Shown here: piece after piece, positions 25,106-34,446 of the stretch
Position numbering within the stretch: the first letter of the stretch is position 1
Layout: the number at the start of each line of letters is the position of its first letter
NCBI RefSeq assembly: GCF_011602085.1
Contig: NZ_JAAONY010000001.1
Coordinates: 1,798,001-1,862,000 of the forward strand
DNA length: 64,000 nt
Reading direction: 5' to 3'
Source of the DNA: Pseudoteredinibacter isoporae
GTDB taxonomy: Bacteria; Pseudomonadota; Gammaproteobacteria; Pseudomonadales; Cellvibrionaceae
Notes under the pieces: model-generated
Told to the model about the DNA's origin: nothing
The model's input: the letters and a program-made list of their open reading frames with translations, nothing else
Database searches by the model: none
Program-made: the position numbers and the translations under genes

Positions 25106-26173
25106 TCATGTGTCTAAATTCCGAATTTCAGTGTGACTAGGGTTTTGTTCGTATATAGGTCTATCGGATTTGCTAAGCCCTCGAACCTCTCGGGGTGATT
25201 TGGAGAACCAGCGTTGACAGCTTCTGCTGAGGGTTGCCTGACTACTGTATCCGACTAAGTCAGCTATTCTTGAGAATGAGGCATTTGTGTTGCAAAGGTA
25301 ATACGTAACTCTCTCTCTACGAACTCTATCTTTTATTGCATCGAAGTTTGAATTTTCCTTGGTGAGCATGCGTTGTAAAGACTTTGGGTGTAGATTAAAA
25401 GCTTCAGAAACCCACTCTCTTGAACAGTCTTCAGTCTCCAAATGTTTGCGTATGGTGCGTTCCACTCTTACAGTAAGGCGTTCATTCTTTTTAGGGAATT
25501 GATCTTCAAGATAGCTTGAAGCGAATTTGTGAAGCGTTTTACAGCGAAGGGGAACTGGAGCTTCATATGTTTCTCTTGGAATATGCCAAACAATGCTTTG
25601 AGAGTTGAACTCCAATTCGGCATCAAAGTAATTTTCGTAGAGTGATCTAGGGAAATTGATTTCATGTGGTATCTCTACTTTTAAAACCTTAAACTTATCT
25701 CCAGCTAGCTGTTTCCAGATTTCCTGGCCGACGGTTGCTCCTCTGTCGAGGTTTTGAGGCATTTCTCTGTGTGTTAGTTCGGGAATGCTAACGTCAATTA
25801 TGGCTCTAACAAAGTCGGAACCATTGTCCTCTACATAGTAATTCAGGGCTGGACTTTGAATATGAAGGAAGCGAGCAGCGCATTTCATGGCATCCCCAAC
25901 AGTTTCTGCTGTCTGCATCGCAATAGATATGGGGCCAAATATATTAGCTTTCTGTTGGGTGCCGAAATATAACCCAAAATCTGGTTTCTTCAATTCTTGT
26001 GCGGTTAGCTCCAAAAGCTTTACGAGTTGGTGATACTGAATCGTGTTGTCTTCATCTTCGAAAGCTTCCATTGGAATGTCACATTCGTTTAAAAATCTTC
26101 CAGGCTCTCCTCCTAGTTGTGTTACTACTTCAATGTAGCCATTTAAGCCACCGATTCGTACGGAATTTTTCAT
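25106..26173 (-). CDS. AraC-family regulator (OruR/ArgR-like), full-length copy
   Basis: 355 residues from the ATG at 26173, preceded by AGAGG. An N-terminal ligand-binding domain (Arabinose_bd type, residues 1-200, with FEDEDNTIQYHQLVKLLELTA) is followed by an AraC HTH at the C-terminus (VSEAFNLHPKSLQRMLTKE, IADLVGYSSQATLSRSCQRW). It is a close paralogue of the next gene upstream and shares its leader sequence, so the two arose by tandem duplication. Confidence 0.8.
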   Translation of the reverse strand: MKNSVRIGGLNGYIEVVTQLGGEPGRFLNECDIPMEAFEDEDNTIQYHQLVKLLELTAQELKKPDFGLYFGTQQKANIFGPISIAMQTAETVGDAMKCAARFLHIQSPALNYYVEDNGSDFVRAIIDVSIPELTHREMPQNLDRGATVGQEIWKQLAGDKFKVLKVEIPHEINFPRSLYENYFDAELEFNSQSIVWHIPRETYEAPVPLRCKTLHKFASSYLEDQFPKKNERLTVRVERTIRKHLETEDCSREWVSEAFNLHPKSLQRMLTKENSNFDAIKDRVRRERVTYYLCNTNASFSRIADLVGYSSQATLSRSCQRWFSKSPREVRGLSKSDRPIYEQNPSHTEIRNLDT

Positions 26174-26204
26174 AAGTATTACCTCTACCAATTAAAATCG
26201 GTTA

Positions 26205-26837
26205 TCAGCTTAAGGAAAGCGGTAAGTTAAACATATCCTTGGGAATGTGCCAGGCCATGCTTTCCGAATTGAATTCGATATCTGAATCAAAATAATCTGA
26301 GTATTTGGTTGAGGAAAACATTAGATCGTGTGGTATTTCAATTTTCAAGAGCTTAAATTGTGCCCCAATTAGTTGCCTTAAAATCTCTTGACATGAAGTT
26401 AGCGTTAAGCCTACATTTTGAAGCATATCCTGATGGGAGAGATCTGATGTGATTATGTCGATGATAATTTTTACGCAGTCTGGATCATTTTCATCAACAT
26501 GGATGTGTATAGCGGGACTCTGAATATGTATTAGTTGGGCTATACACTGAATAGCTTGATTGACACTCTCTGACCTTTTTAACGCTACAGATATAGGGCC
26601 TAGCGCGTCGATCTTTTGAAGGCTTCCTAGGTATAGCCCAAAATCTGGTTTTCTAAGATGATATGCCGTAAGTTCCATCAAGTCGATAACCTGAGAGTAT
26701 AAGATGGTATTGTCTTCATCTTCGAATGTTTCGAATAGTATGTTGCAGCGTTGAGAGAGACTTTTAGGGTCTCCCCCTAAGTTTGCGACGGCTTCTGGGT
26801 ATTTGCTTAGATAGCCGATTCTCACGCGGTGATCCAT
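26205..26837 (-). CDS. AraC-type ligand-binding domain without HTH (truncated paralogue)
   Basis: 210 residues covering only the N-terminal domain of the neighbouring regulator; roughly half the residues look identical across the shared length (FEDEDNTI, KPDFGLY, LGPIS, HIQSPA and EIPH are all shared). It stops at NLPLSLS, where the paralogue continues into its linker and HTH. The RBS leader GTAGAGG resembles that of the paralogue. It may be a remnant or a stand-alone ligand-binding partner. Confidence 0.65.
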   Translation of the reverse strand: MDHRVRIGYLSKYPEAVANLGGDPKSLSQRCNILFETFEDEDNTILYSQVIDLMELTAYHLRKPDFGLYLGSLQKIDALGPISVALKRSESVNQAIQCIAQLIHIQSPAIHIHVDENDPDCVKIIIDIITSDLSHQDMLQNVGLTLTSCQEILRQLIGAQFKLLKIEIPHDLMFSSTKYSDYFDSDIEFNSESMAWHIPKDMFNLPLSLS

Positions 26838-26925
26838 AGTTACTTCCTCTACTATCTCGATGAATACATGCTCTAATTCAAACTGTTTGTGCTAGTAACG
26901 AATGATTTAATTCCTGATTTTTGAG

Positions 26926-27384
26926 TCAGGGTTTGTAAACCATCAATCTGTTTCGACCGCTTCTTTTTGCTGTATATAGAGCTTTGTCTGCGTATTTTGT
27001 TATTGACTCTATTGATTCACCATTGCAGGTGTATTCTGCAATACCAATGCTGACTGTGATTTTTATCTTTTCATTGTTCGCATGGAAAACTAAGCATTCG
27101 ATATTTGTTCTCAATTTTTCAGTGATGTAGATAGCATTTGAAATTTTTGTTTCGGGCAGGATTACTGAGAACTCTTCTCCTCCCACTCTTCCCACGATAT
27201 CTGTTGATCTGAAGTTATCCTTGATTGCCCGCCCAACATCTCGAATGACATTGTCTCCGGTAGAATGGCCATAACGATCGTTAATTCTCTTGAAGTAATC
27301 GATGTCTATCATCAATACACAGTACCGATGTAGGTATCTTAATGCTTGCTTCGATACAAGCTCACTGAACTCAGAAAATGCCAA
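26926..27384 (-). pseudogene. GGDEF domain, out-of-frame 3' half of a diguanylate cyclase gene
   Basis: A GGDEF domain with an intact active site (GRVGGEEFSVIL) and an RSTD inhibitory site five residues before it. The frame is open back to about 27470, including TDTLTGLNNRLAF, but has no good start. It is the continuation of the sensor gene at 27435-28634. Removing one 8-bp unit at 27453-27468 joins both into a 566-residue cyclase. The given start, TTG at 27384, is only nominal. Confidence 0.75.
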
Positions 27385-27434
27385 TCTATTGTTGAGTCCT
27401 GTGAGGGTATCTGTTCTCGCCAGTTTTTTTGCTT

Positions 27435-28634
27435 TTAAAGCTTCCCTGTTAAGTTCTTCAGTTCTTCAGTTCTTAGATCAACTTTCTCTTCAAGAGATGC
27501 TCTTTCCATTTCCAGTTCCGATACCAGTACCTTTCTTCTTGTGTTGCTTATGATTAAGGAGCCCGTGAGAAGGATTAAAGTGATAAATATTAATGCAGCC
27601 CCAATTACTTGTACTTTAAACTGTTCGTATAAGGTGGGAGGCTTATTACGTATGATGAATCCTTCTGATATGTTGTTAAGGTTTATATTCCAGCGAACTG
27701 TCTGATGCCAATCATATATGTGTTTCTTGGCTATCTTGTCGGATTGAATGGACATCAGACTTTCACTCGACAAAAAGGCATTGATATTTTGATATATAGC
27801 TATGCCCAAGGCTTCTCCTGAAATTAAATACCCACCTATAATTCCGCTTCCTATTAGGGAATCCCAGTGGCTAAATATTGGCCTATTGGCGTACTTTGAT
27901 AGAAGTTGTGCGCCTTTGTACGGAGTTATTTTTTTGTCTCCAGTATTATAGATGAGGGCGTAATAGATAATGCTTTCATTACTAAGTTCTGAAACTCTAT
28001 CTATCAGTTCATCAAATGGAACATCGATTAGGTAGTGAAAATTCACACCGCTACCAATATTTTTCTCTGATTTCCTTATGTTGGAAATTCGGATGTCCCC
28101 ATCATCTTCAGATGAATCACCAATTATGTAGATGTTCTTAGCTCCTGAAACCTTGATTGCTTCTGAAATTGACGTGTCAAAATCCTCAAGAATATTTAGA
28201 GTTTGAATGTCATTGCCTTCCGGAAGTACATTTGAATTTGAGCTAACATAGAATCTTTTTGTACCGGGAAGTAGTTCGGGAAACGACTTGAGAAATATCG
28301 CGGCAGGGTCAGATTGAGTTATTACTAGGTCGATTTTAAAACTATATTTCTTCGACAAATAATTTTTAAATTCTTCGTAATAGTTACGATGATTGAACCT
28401 GGAAGAGTCTAGATATTCCGTGAAAAGATTTATGTCTCTTGGGTCTTTAGTAAGTTGGCTTTTCAGGCTGCTTTCGATATCTCTTTGCCAGGGTAAATCC
28501 TTGTTCCAAGAACTTATATATAGGATATTCGCCTGATCTAAATTATCAAAACCTAATTTGTTTTTGTTTGAGGCAGAGATGGATGCGCTAACGATAAGCG
28601 TGATGCTTATAAGAATGTAATTACCATTGAACAA
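27435..28634 (-). CDS. Periplasmic ABC-substrate-binding-like sensor, 5' half of the diguanylate cyclase gene
   Basis: 399 residues from a TTG start with upstream AGGTTA. A signal peptide (1-22) is followed by a periplasmic binding-protein-like domain (ILYISSWNKDLPWQRDIE, DLVITQSDPA), as found in sensors of the ABC_sub_bind type. A transmembrane helix near 345-368 and a coiled coil (ELEMERASLEEKVDLRTEEL) follow. The frame then shifts and stops at LTGKL. As it stands the product is a membrane sensor without output domain. Confidence 0.7.
   Translation of the reverse strand: MFNGNYILISITLIVSASISASNKNKLGFDNLDQANILYISSWNKDLPWQRDIESSLKSQLTKDPRDINLFTEYLDSSRFNHRNYYEEFKNYLSKKYSFKIDLVITQSDPAAIFLKSFPELLPGTKRFYVSSNSNVLPEGNDIQTLNILEDFDTSISEAIKVSGAKNIYIIGDSSEDDGDIRISNIRKSEKNIGSGVNFHYLIDVPFDELIDRVSELSNESIIYYALIYNTGDKKITPYKGAQLLSKYANRPIFSHWDSLIGSGIIGGYLISGEALGIAIYQNINAFLSSESLMSIQSDKIAKKHIYDWHQTVRWNINLNNISEGFIIRNKPPTLYEQFKVQVIGAALIFITLILLTGSLIISNTRRKVLVSELEMERASLEEKVDLRTEELKNLTGKL
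27453..27474 (-). repeat. 8-bp tandem repeat causing frameshift in diguanylate cyclase
   Basis: On the minus strand the unit GAACTGAA occurs twice and is followed by a further GAAC and adjoining bases, about 2.75 units in total (plus strand GTTCTTCA). With one unit fewer the reading frame runs RTEELNREALKAKKLARTD into the GGDEF domain. Slipped-strand mispairing could switch the gene on and off. Confidence 0.75.
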
Positions 28635-29460
28635 TTCAACTAACCTGCGTTAAATGAAGCAGCTTTTATCTTTAAAGCTATATGTATTTATGAACTTATT
28701 ATATTTTTCATCTAAAAATGATTGGTTTTAGGATTTCACTGAATAGATGTTTTTTTCAAATTTGCCGTTCGTCGTAATTGTATTTTAGGACGAACTTTCA
28801 GGTTTTCAAAGCTAAATGAGATTTTGTTTTTTTGTGGAATTTTAGATCTTTATTGCCGTCAAAATTTGCACGATTGATATTTGTATTTATTTCACATTTA
28901 AGAAGCAGATTTTATTTTTCATCTGAATTTAAACGTCCTAAATGGTAAGTTGTTTTTCAGCCGCTATGTTGTTTGGAGGCGATGTATAAATATGAAACGT
29001 ATGATTAAAACTGACGTTTCGGTCGAAGTTGGTTGTGAGCGATGGGGTCTATTCTTGTTTCTTAAGATCAGGAAGCTGAGGTAGGGCTCTTGGAAGAGCA
29101 TTGGGACTAGGTGCCTATGGTTTAACCGTTGTGTAAGATTGTTTTTAATTGTAAAAAATGCCGCAGTATACTGCGGCCAATATTACTTAGGGTGTAATCC
29201 TGGAGTCTTGATTTTAAGGCTAGTCTATGGGTGCGCCGATGCAAGCTGAAAATTTGATATTTTTAGATTAAATATTTTACAGATGAGTTGACTTTTCTTT
29301 GTTGCAAAAAATCTGGACTATATTGTGAATTACGCGTTAATAGTGTATTTGGAATATTGGCAAGAGTGTGGAATTGTTGCGTGATTTAAAGGTGGGCAAT
29401 GATGTGGGCGCTCAGCAAAAAAGGAACAGGGTTGCTAACCTGCCGGCCCTTTCGGGATGG
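28635..29460. other. Long AT-rich intergenic region of element 1
   Basis: 826 bp without a convincing gene. It contains a perfect palindrome near 29160 and, next to the att copy, a weak hairpin at 29427-29442 (CAGGGTT/AACCTG) with an A-run at 29417-29422. The latter reads as a terminator on the minus strand after the tRNA fragment. Confidence 0.4.
29160..29177 (-). terminator. Palindromic hairpin with U-run on the minus strand
   Basis: GCCGCAGTATACTGCGGC is an 18-nt perfect palindrome. On the minus strand it is followed by CATTTTTT, giving a rho-independent terminator shape. No clear gene ends just upstream of it, so its purpose is uncertain. Confidence 0.45.
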
Positions 29461-29506
29461 TGGTAGCTAGGGGTGGGCTTGAACCGCCGCCCCCAGCATT
29501 ATGAGT
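29461..29506 (-). repeat. tRNA-Met 3'-half copy (internal att site)
   Basis: 46 nt matching tRNA-Met positions 35275-35320 with three mismatches, from the encoded CCA end to the anticodon loop. After the loop the sequence leaves tRNA homology and instead matches the element-end sequence seen at 23720. This is the classical structure of an integrase attachment site at a tRNA 3' end. Confidence 0.75.
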
Positions 29507-29602
29507 CCCTTGAGGGTGGTTTTATAGAGGAGTAATGGGGCCTTACACTTGTTAAACATTAACCGCCTAGGGCTTCAGCATTCGGTCGGAAAACTGCGGT
29601 TT

Positions 29603-29992
29603 CTATGCATCTGCCAGATACTCTTTTAGTGGCGTACTCGAATAAGTTTTGTATGCCAGAAACAGCATAGGTAAGCCGTAGCATAGATAGGGTATCGATA
29701 TTGCAGCTCCACTTTCACTTAAAATAGCTAGAAATATACCTGTGCCGACAGTCACCAGTGCTTGAAGTCCAATAATTGAGTATGCGGCTACACGAGACCA
29801 AACGATTCTTTTCGCCATTGCAATTATTGATATGAATGCTGCAACAAATACGACAATCGAAAGACTAGAGTTGTACAAAGCAGAATTCCCGCTTTCACTA
29901 GTTTTACTAAAAATGGAGATTATTTGCATTGCAGATCCAGCTATCAATAAAGTCAATACAAAGTAGATGATGTTGACGATCCCAGGTCTCAT
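29603..29992 (-). CDS. Small four-helix membrane protein, unknown
   Basis: 129 residues with four hydrophobic helices at about 5-27, 43-62, 68-92 and 98-115, ending in KEYLADA. No motif recognised. First cargo gene inside element 2. Confidence 0.55.
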   Translation of the reverse strand: MRPGIVNIIYFVLTLLIAGSAMQIISIFSKTSESGNSALYNSSLSIVVFVAAFISIIAMAKRIVWSRVAAYSIIGLQALVTVGTGIFLAILSESGAAISIPYLCYGLPMLFLAYKTYSSTPLKEYLADA

Positions 29993-30424
29993 GTCAATAT
30001 TCCTTTAGATGCACAAAGTTTAAAACAGTGGATAGCCACCAGTTCTCTGGATACTTGGCGGTGCCGTTCATATTTTACAAGTTTCAGTTGATTATTTATA
30101 CCGTCACTTCTAAGTAAAGATTCGAGCCCTTAACGGAAGGTGGTATTCTCCCTTTGCTACCAATCAGGCCTCTGAAACAGTGCAATGCCTTGTCTGGCCT
30201 TTGCCTACTCATGCGTGAGTTGAGATTTTTTTGAGAGTTATTTTGCAGTGTAGGGAATGGAGCTAAGTTTTTTAAGCAATGTGTTACGCTGAGTACATTT
30301 AAATACACCAATTTAGGAATACATGGAGCAACTCTGACAGCTGCGTATCGCAACTTATAGCTATTAATTTATAAGTTGGCGTTCGGGTTGCCCAGTACTA
30401 GAGTCTTATTTCGTAGGTTTCAAT
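29993..30424. other. Intergenic region without clear gene
   Basis: 432 bp. The only structure noticed is an inverted repeat, CAACTTATA-N10-TATAAGTTG, at 30351-30378, just before the next gene; it could be an operator or hairpin. No coding sequence is supported. Confidence 0.35.
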
Positions 30425-30880
30425 GTGAATATTCAAACGCATGAAAAGTATTACTTGGAAATTGGAGAAGAGCGTCATGTTCTACATGAGTACTCTAACG
30501 TCGTCCAAAAAGTCATTTTTGAATTGGAATCCTCAGGTCAAGGGCGAATATTCCTATGTGCTGATGTTGGCCAAAGGCCATTTTGGCAACGATTCTTTTT
30601 TGGTTCGAGTAGGTATACTAGAGCATACTTTATGTGTGAATGGGCTGGCAGTGTTTATGCGTTGACTTTTTTTGACGAAAATGACAGCGAGTATAACGCT
30701 CTGACATCACAAAACTTAGAGTCAATTAACATAGGTGATGGTCAAAATGTAACATTTGGTGAGCCCAACCCTATCAAAGTTAGTCGTTGCCTTAGTAAAG
30801 ATGAAGCTATAAATACCCTCAATGAATTTTTTAAATATGGAAGTTTGCCAAAATTACTAAGGTATGATTTTGTTGAGTGA
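30425..30880 (+). CDS. Imm1-like immunity protein (tentative)
   Basis: 151 residues, GTG start at 30425, no signal peptide. The C-terminal pattern, LSKDEAINTLNEFFKYGSLP then LRYDFVE, resembles the end of Imm1-type immunity proteins, where a helix is followed by G-x-x-P and a short strand. The preceding strands (FMCEWAGSVYALTFFDEND) fit the same fold. No toxin gene is adjacent, so it would be an orphan immunity gene. Confidence 0.45.
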   Translation: MNIQTHEKYYLEIGEERHVLHEYSNVVQKVIFELESSGQGRIFLCADVGQRPFWQRFFFGSSRYTRAYFMCEWAGSVYALTFFDENDSEYNALTSQNLESINIGDGQNVTFGEPNPIKVSRCLSKDEAINTLNEFFKYGSLPKLLRYDFVE

Positions 30881-31040
30881 TCTTAATGGTAGGAATACAA
30901 ACAAAGGAATGAAGGGATGCCCGCTATAATCAAACTTGTAAGTGTGTAAGTTCTTCTGGAGGGGTTAAGTAAAAGCGCTCAAAGAGATCATATACAGATA
31001 GATTCCAAACGGGTACGAGAATTAGGAAACGAAGGAAGTA

Positions 31041-31481
31041 ATGATTAAATCTAACGGGGTTAAAATTTCATTTCTATTGACTGAAGATCAGATAGGTCCA
31101 TTCCCGGTTTCTATAGAGTCTATTTGTTGTGAGTGTGAAGGTGAATATCTGCGAGTGAAAAATATCCCATTCTATGTAGATAACCTTTCTTTCGATGACT
31201 TGATATCCGTCATCGAGGTTGGTCGGAAGGAATACCAAATAGACGAAGTAGTATCGGAGTCTGGCAATAGCACGGTTTGGGTATATGTTAAGTCTGAAAT
31301 AACAGGCGTTATAGAACAGTTGAAAGCTCTAGGATGTGGAGTTGAGACAGGCGTAATAGATGGATATTACGCAGTTAACGTACCCTCTGAGCTTAACATC
31401 TCTCCAGTATTAGATATTTTGGAGACTGCTGAGTCGACTGGGGATGTGTCTGTCGACTATCCCTCAATTAGGCACGATTAG
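31041..31481 (+). CDS. DUF4265-type protein
   Basis: 146 residues, cytoplasmic. Matches the DUF4265 pattern: GPFPVSIESICCECEG near the start, then RVKNIPFYVDNLSFDD, then a strand-rich second half. Function is not established for the family. RBS GAAGGAAG precedes the ATG. Cargo of element 2. Confidence 0.6.
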   Translation: MIKSNGVKISFLLTEDQIGPFPVSIESICCECEGEYLRVKNIPFYVDNLSFDDLISVIEVGRKEYQIDEVVSESGNSTVWVYVKSEITGVIEQLKALGCGVETGVIDGYYAVNVPSELNISPVLDILETAESTGDVSVDYPSIRHD

Positions 31482-31763
31482 AGAAACATGGAACCCATGT
31501 GGATTTATTCCTTCGTGTTTCGCATCGAGTAAAATGTCCAGTATTTGGTTAGTTATTTGGGTTAATTTTTCTCGGTTTAAGTCTTTACTCTATTTGGGTT
31601 GAACTTCGCGGATTTTTAATGACAGCCTTAGTATGAAAGGCAAATGATCGTTGCAACGAATGCATAGAAACTTGGCCCTAATTCCTTTGTGGCTTCATTC
31701 ATTATTTATTGCCTGGCGTCTTTGTAATGGGGTTGAGTGAATTGGTGGTTTTGTTGTTTGCTT

Positions 31764-32237
31764 TCAGTTCTCCGACCATAGCACCTGCGTTCCTATATTT
31801 GGAGGATGCTCCCCCCAATTCAGTATAATCTTCTTTTTCTCTCCCGGCTTGGCTAGTCTTCCGACGCCTTTGAATGTCAGGTAGATATAATGATCAAAGC
31901 ACCCCTCAACCATGATGCTCCCATCTTTCGGCCGGATCTTTCTCACTTTAAGATCCGAAAATTCTTTAGGAACTTCATATCTTTCATTTCCAAATTGGTA
32001 TCCGTCTAGCTGGATATCTTCTCTATGCGAGTAAAGCTCCATATCTCTATAGAGTCGCGCCAACCTCTCAGTAGAAAGTGATCTTGCGTATGCAACAGCT
32101 TCAGAGTCCTCTTGACAAGACGGCGCAGGCCAGACAATATCCATTACGATTATCAAAATTATAGGTAGTGCTAGTAGTGCCAATATTGCGTAGAAAAAAT
32201 TCCACACTAATAGTTTAAAACTAAATCTTTTATTCAT
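31764..32237 (-). CDS. Hypothetical single-pass membrane protein
   Basis: 157 residues: one N-terminal transmembrane helix (about 12-32) and a soluble, charged C-terminal domain (YARSLSTERLARLYRDMELY and a later strand-rich part). Probably an inner-membrane protein facing the periplasm, or a tethered lipid-facing domain. Family not recognised. Confidence 0.6.
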   Translation of the reverse strand: MNKRFSFKLLVWNFFYAILALLALPIILIIVMDIVWPAPSCQEDSEAVAYARSLSTERLARLYRDMELYSHREDIQLDGYQFGNERYEVPKEFSDLKVRKIRPKDGSIMVEGCFDHYIYLTFKGVGRLAKPGEKKKIILNWGEHPPNIGTQVLWSEN

Positions 32238-32347
32238 TTTCCTAGTGCTTAATTATTGCCTGATTGGCACTCATGCTAGTTACCACTCCCAACTGGGATG
32301 GTTATTTATGTTTCGGGTTCAGCTTATCCTGATAGTCCCTTTAGTGC

Positions 32348-32530
32348 TCAGAATCGTATCTGATAGCATTTCCATTGGTTTTTTTGAGGAATGTTATCTA
32401 TAAATTGAAGAATTGCTAGATACCTAATCCTATGTTCCAGACTTAGATTGTTCATGCCGTTCTGAGAGGCCTTATATGCTTCTTCATAAGCGTCCTTTCT
32501 AATGTTTGTGCCTGTTATGTCAAGCTTTGA
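32348..32530 (-). pseudogene. C-terminal remnant of a gene cut by the IS element
   Basis: About 60 codons of coding-like sequence (ends NQWKCYQIRF; contains RKDAYEEAYKASQNG and EHRIRYLAILQFIDN). They run into the left end of the IS without a proper start. Family unknown. Confidence 0.4.
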
Positions 32531-33433
32531 TGAGGCCCTACCAGAAATCGAAGCACCCACAACTAGAAATTTTCAGCTTCTCGATGCCGATCCCGATACT
32601 GGATCGGCGTCATATTTTCCAATGACGAATACGGTCGAAACTCGTTGTATTCGACTCGCCACTCTTCAATTTTAGCCCGCGCATCTTTCAGTGACATGAA
32701 CCTGTGGCTATTCAAGCACTCATCCCGAAAGCTGCCATTGAACGATTCAATAAATGGATTGTCCGTCGGTTTTCCAGGCCTGGAGAAATCCAAGGTGACT
32801 TGGTTCTCATAAGCTCACTTGTCTAATACCTTTGAAATAAACTCGCTTCCGTTATCGACCTGTATTCGTTCAGGACAGCGACCGTGTAGTTGCTGGATCG
32901 TATCAATTACCCCAACAACATGCTCGCCACTAATGCCGTGATCAACGTGAATCGCCATGCACTCGCAACTAAAATTATCGACTATAGTTAACGCCCTTAT
33001 TCGCTTCCCGTCAAACAGGTTGTCCGCCACAGAATCCATGCTCCAACACTGATCGGTGGTGGTGATGTTGGGGCGCTCCATTCGGTGTGCCGCTGCCACC
33101 CGCCTTTGAGGGCGCTTACTACGTATATTTAGGCCTTCTTCGCGGTAGATGCGCAGTACTTTCTTGTGGTTGACTCGCCAGCCTTCGCGTTGCAAGAGAA
33201 TGTGTATTCGTTGTCCACCGTATTTCTTTTTCCAATTGTGAAAAGTCGCCTCTGAAATCCCTATCTTGCGGCAGACTTCAGCGACCCGGGTGCCCGCTTC
33301 CGCCTGGCGCAGGGCAAATGCGATCTGCTGCTCTGTGTATTTGGTCTTTTTCATGGTAAATCAGCTCCGTTGGCTACCTGATTTTGCCAGAATTCTCTAG
33401 TTTAGACCGCTTCGATTTTCAGGGAGGAGGTCA
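32531..33433 (-). mobile_element. IS3-family (IS407-group) element, internally deleted
   Basis: About 0.9 kb. The imperfect ends share AATCGAAGC and AACTAGA-type blocks: left end near 32531-32565, right end near 33395-33433. Both ends can be read as starting TGA. The exact ends and the possible target duplication (TTGA/GTGA, imperfect) are uncertain. The transposase genes are fused and broken, so the element is not autonomous. It replaces the 5' end of the adjacent integrase gene. Confidence 0.65.
32563..33354 (-). pseudogene. IS407-group transposase, OrfA-OrfB deletion fusion with nonsense codon
   Basis: The N-terminal 47 residues are OrfA (TEQQIAFALRQAEAGTRVAE, HTH). They jump directly from KKYGG to QRIHILLQREGWRVNHKKV of OrfB, so the OrfA leucine zipper and the OrfB start are deleted (around 300 bp). 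The DDE core follows (DQCWSMDSVADNLFDGKRI, IQVDNGSEF). A TGA at 32815-32817 replaces the expected Trp codon after FISKVLDK; the same frame then continues to DFSRPGKPTDNPFIESFNGS. Non-functional. Confidence 0.8.
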
Positions 33434-34368
33434 GTGAAGGCGGCTATCGATATCGCAGAGAGTTTGCAACTAAGCGAGAAGCTCAAGCAGCGATGCTGAA
33501 AGTTCAAAAAGAATATGATGATAAGAAAGCAATTCCTGGCTTTGATTACAAACTAAGGCAACTGGTTGACCTCTGGTATAACAACCATGGAATTTCTTTA
33601 AAAGATCATAAGTACCGATACAGTAGATTAATTGCCATTATTGAAAGGATTGGAAATCCCAAAGTATCAGAATTTGAAACAGCAGATTTTGTGGAGTACC
33701 GAACACAGCGTTTAAGAGATGTGTCTATCAGCACTGTGAATCATGAAACGCGTTATTTACGTGCTGTTTTTTCTGAGCTTGATCGCCTTGGTTTGTATAC
33801 AGGTGAAAACCCATTAAGGAAAATCAGGACATTTAAAGTGCCTGAAACCGAGCTCTCCTATTTGGAACAAGATCAAATAGCTCTTCTGTTAAGAGAATGC
33901 GATCAATCACGAAACAACCATACTGGGGTGGTCGCGCGTATTTGTTTGATGACAGGTGCAAGGTGGGGTGAGGCTAACGGATTAAAACGTTCAAACCTTC
34001 TGCCCAATGCAATTAGGTTTGTGGATACAAAAAATGGAAAGGTGAGGGCTGTGCCTGTGCCAGAGTGGCTCATTGAGAAAATCAGAAACGTATCATTTCC
34101 AAGTCCGTATCCTAATTTATTTTCCAGTTGTAAAAGCGCTTTTCGGTCGGCACTCGATAGAACAGGTATTGAGCTACCCGCTGGTCAAATGACTCACGTC
34201 TTACGCCATACTTTTGCTAGTCACTTTATGATGAATGGGGGAAATATTCTTACTCTGCAGCGGGTCCTTGGGCATTCCGACTTAAAGATAACGATGCGCT
34301 ATGCACATTTGGCCCCCGACTATATGGATCAGATTGTTAAATTAGGATTGTCTAAAATTTGTATTTGA
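33406..34368 (+). pseudogene. P2-type tyrosine integrase, 5'-truncated
   Basis: The frame is open from 33406 and reads GGYRYRREFATKREAQAAM before the first ATG at 33493, so the coding sequence once began upstream of the IS junction. About 20 N-terminal residues appear lost. The SAM-like core (WYNNHGISLKDH) and the catalytic residues are present: R in TGARWGEANGL, H-L-R-H in MTHVLRHTFASHF, H in LGHSDLKITMRYAH and Y in that last motif. Translation from ATG 33493 (291 residues) could still give a protein lacking the arm-binding start. Confidence 0.75.
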
Positions 34369-34446
34369 GGCTGGCGTGATAAGCTGCAAAGTATCTATTT
34401 TGCGATACAATTGATAACAATAAAACCATTTTTACAGAATTATATT

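Larger units (their letters stand above)
23704..29506. mobile_element. Probable integrative element 1 (left), no integrase left
   Basis: The segment between the decayed att-like copy at 23704 and the tRNA-Met 3'-half copy at 29461. It is visibly AT-richer than the flanking core genes. Cargo: CTERM-like protein, small protein, AraC pair and split diguanylate cyclase. No integrase gene is present, so it may be a satellite or a decayed element. Its limits rest on repeat homology only. Confidence 0.45.

Noticed and set aside
27453-27474. CRISPR-like repeat
   Set aside because: Adjacent 8-bp units without spacers; a simple tandem duplication. No CRISPR array was seen anywhere in the window.
30096-30353. 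85-residue minus-strand frame in element 2
   Set aside because: Composition is irregular and no RBS or motif is visible.
30351-30378. Integron attC site
   Set aside because: The inverted repeat lacks the R'/R'' box consensus and no integron integrase or cassette array is present.
32531-33433. Intact insertion sequence
   Set aside because: The transposase carries an internal deletion and an in-frame TGA, and the target duplication is imperfect.
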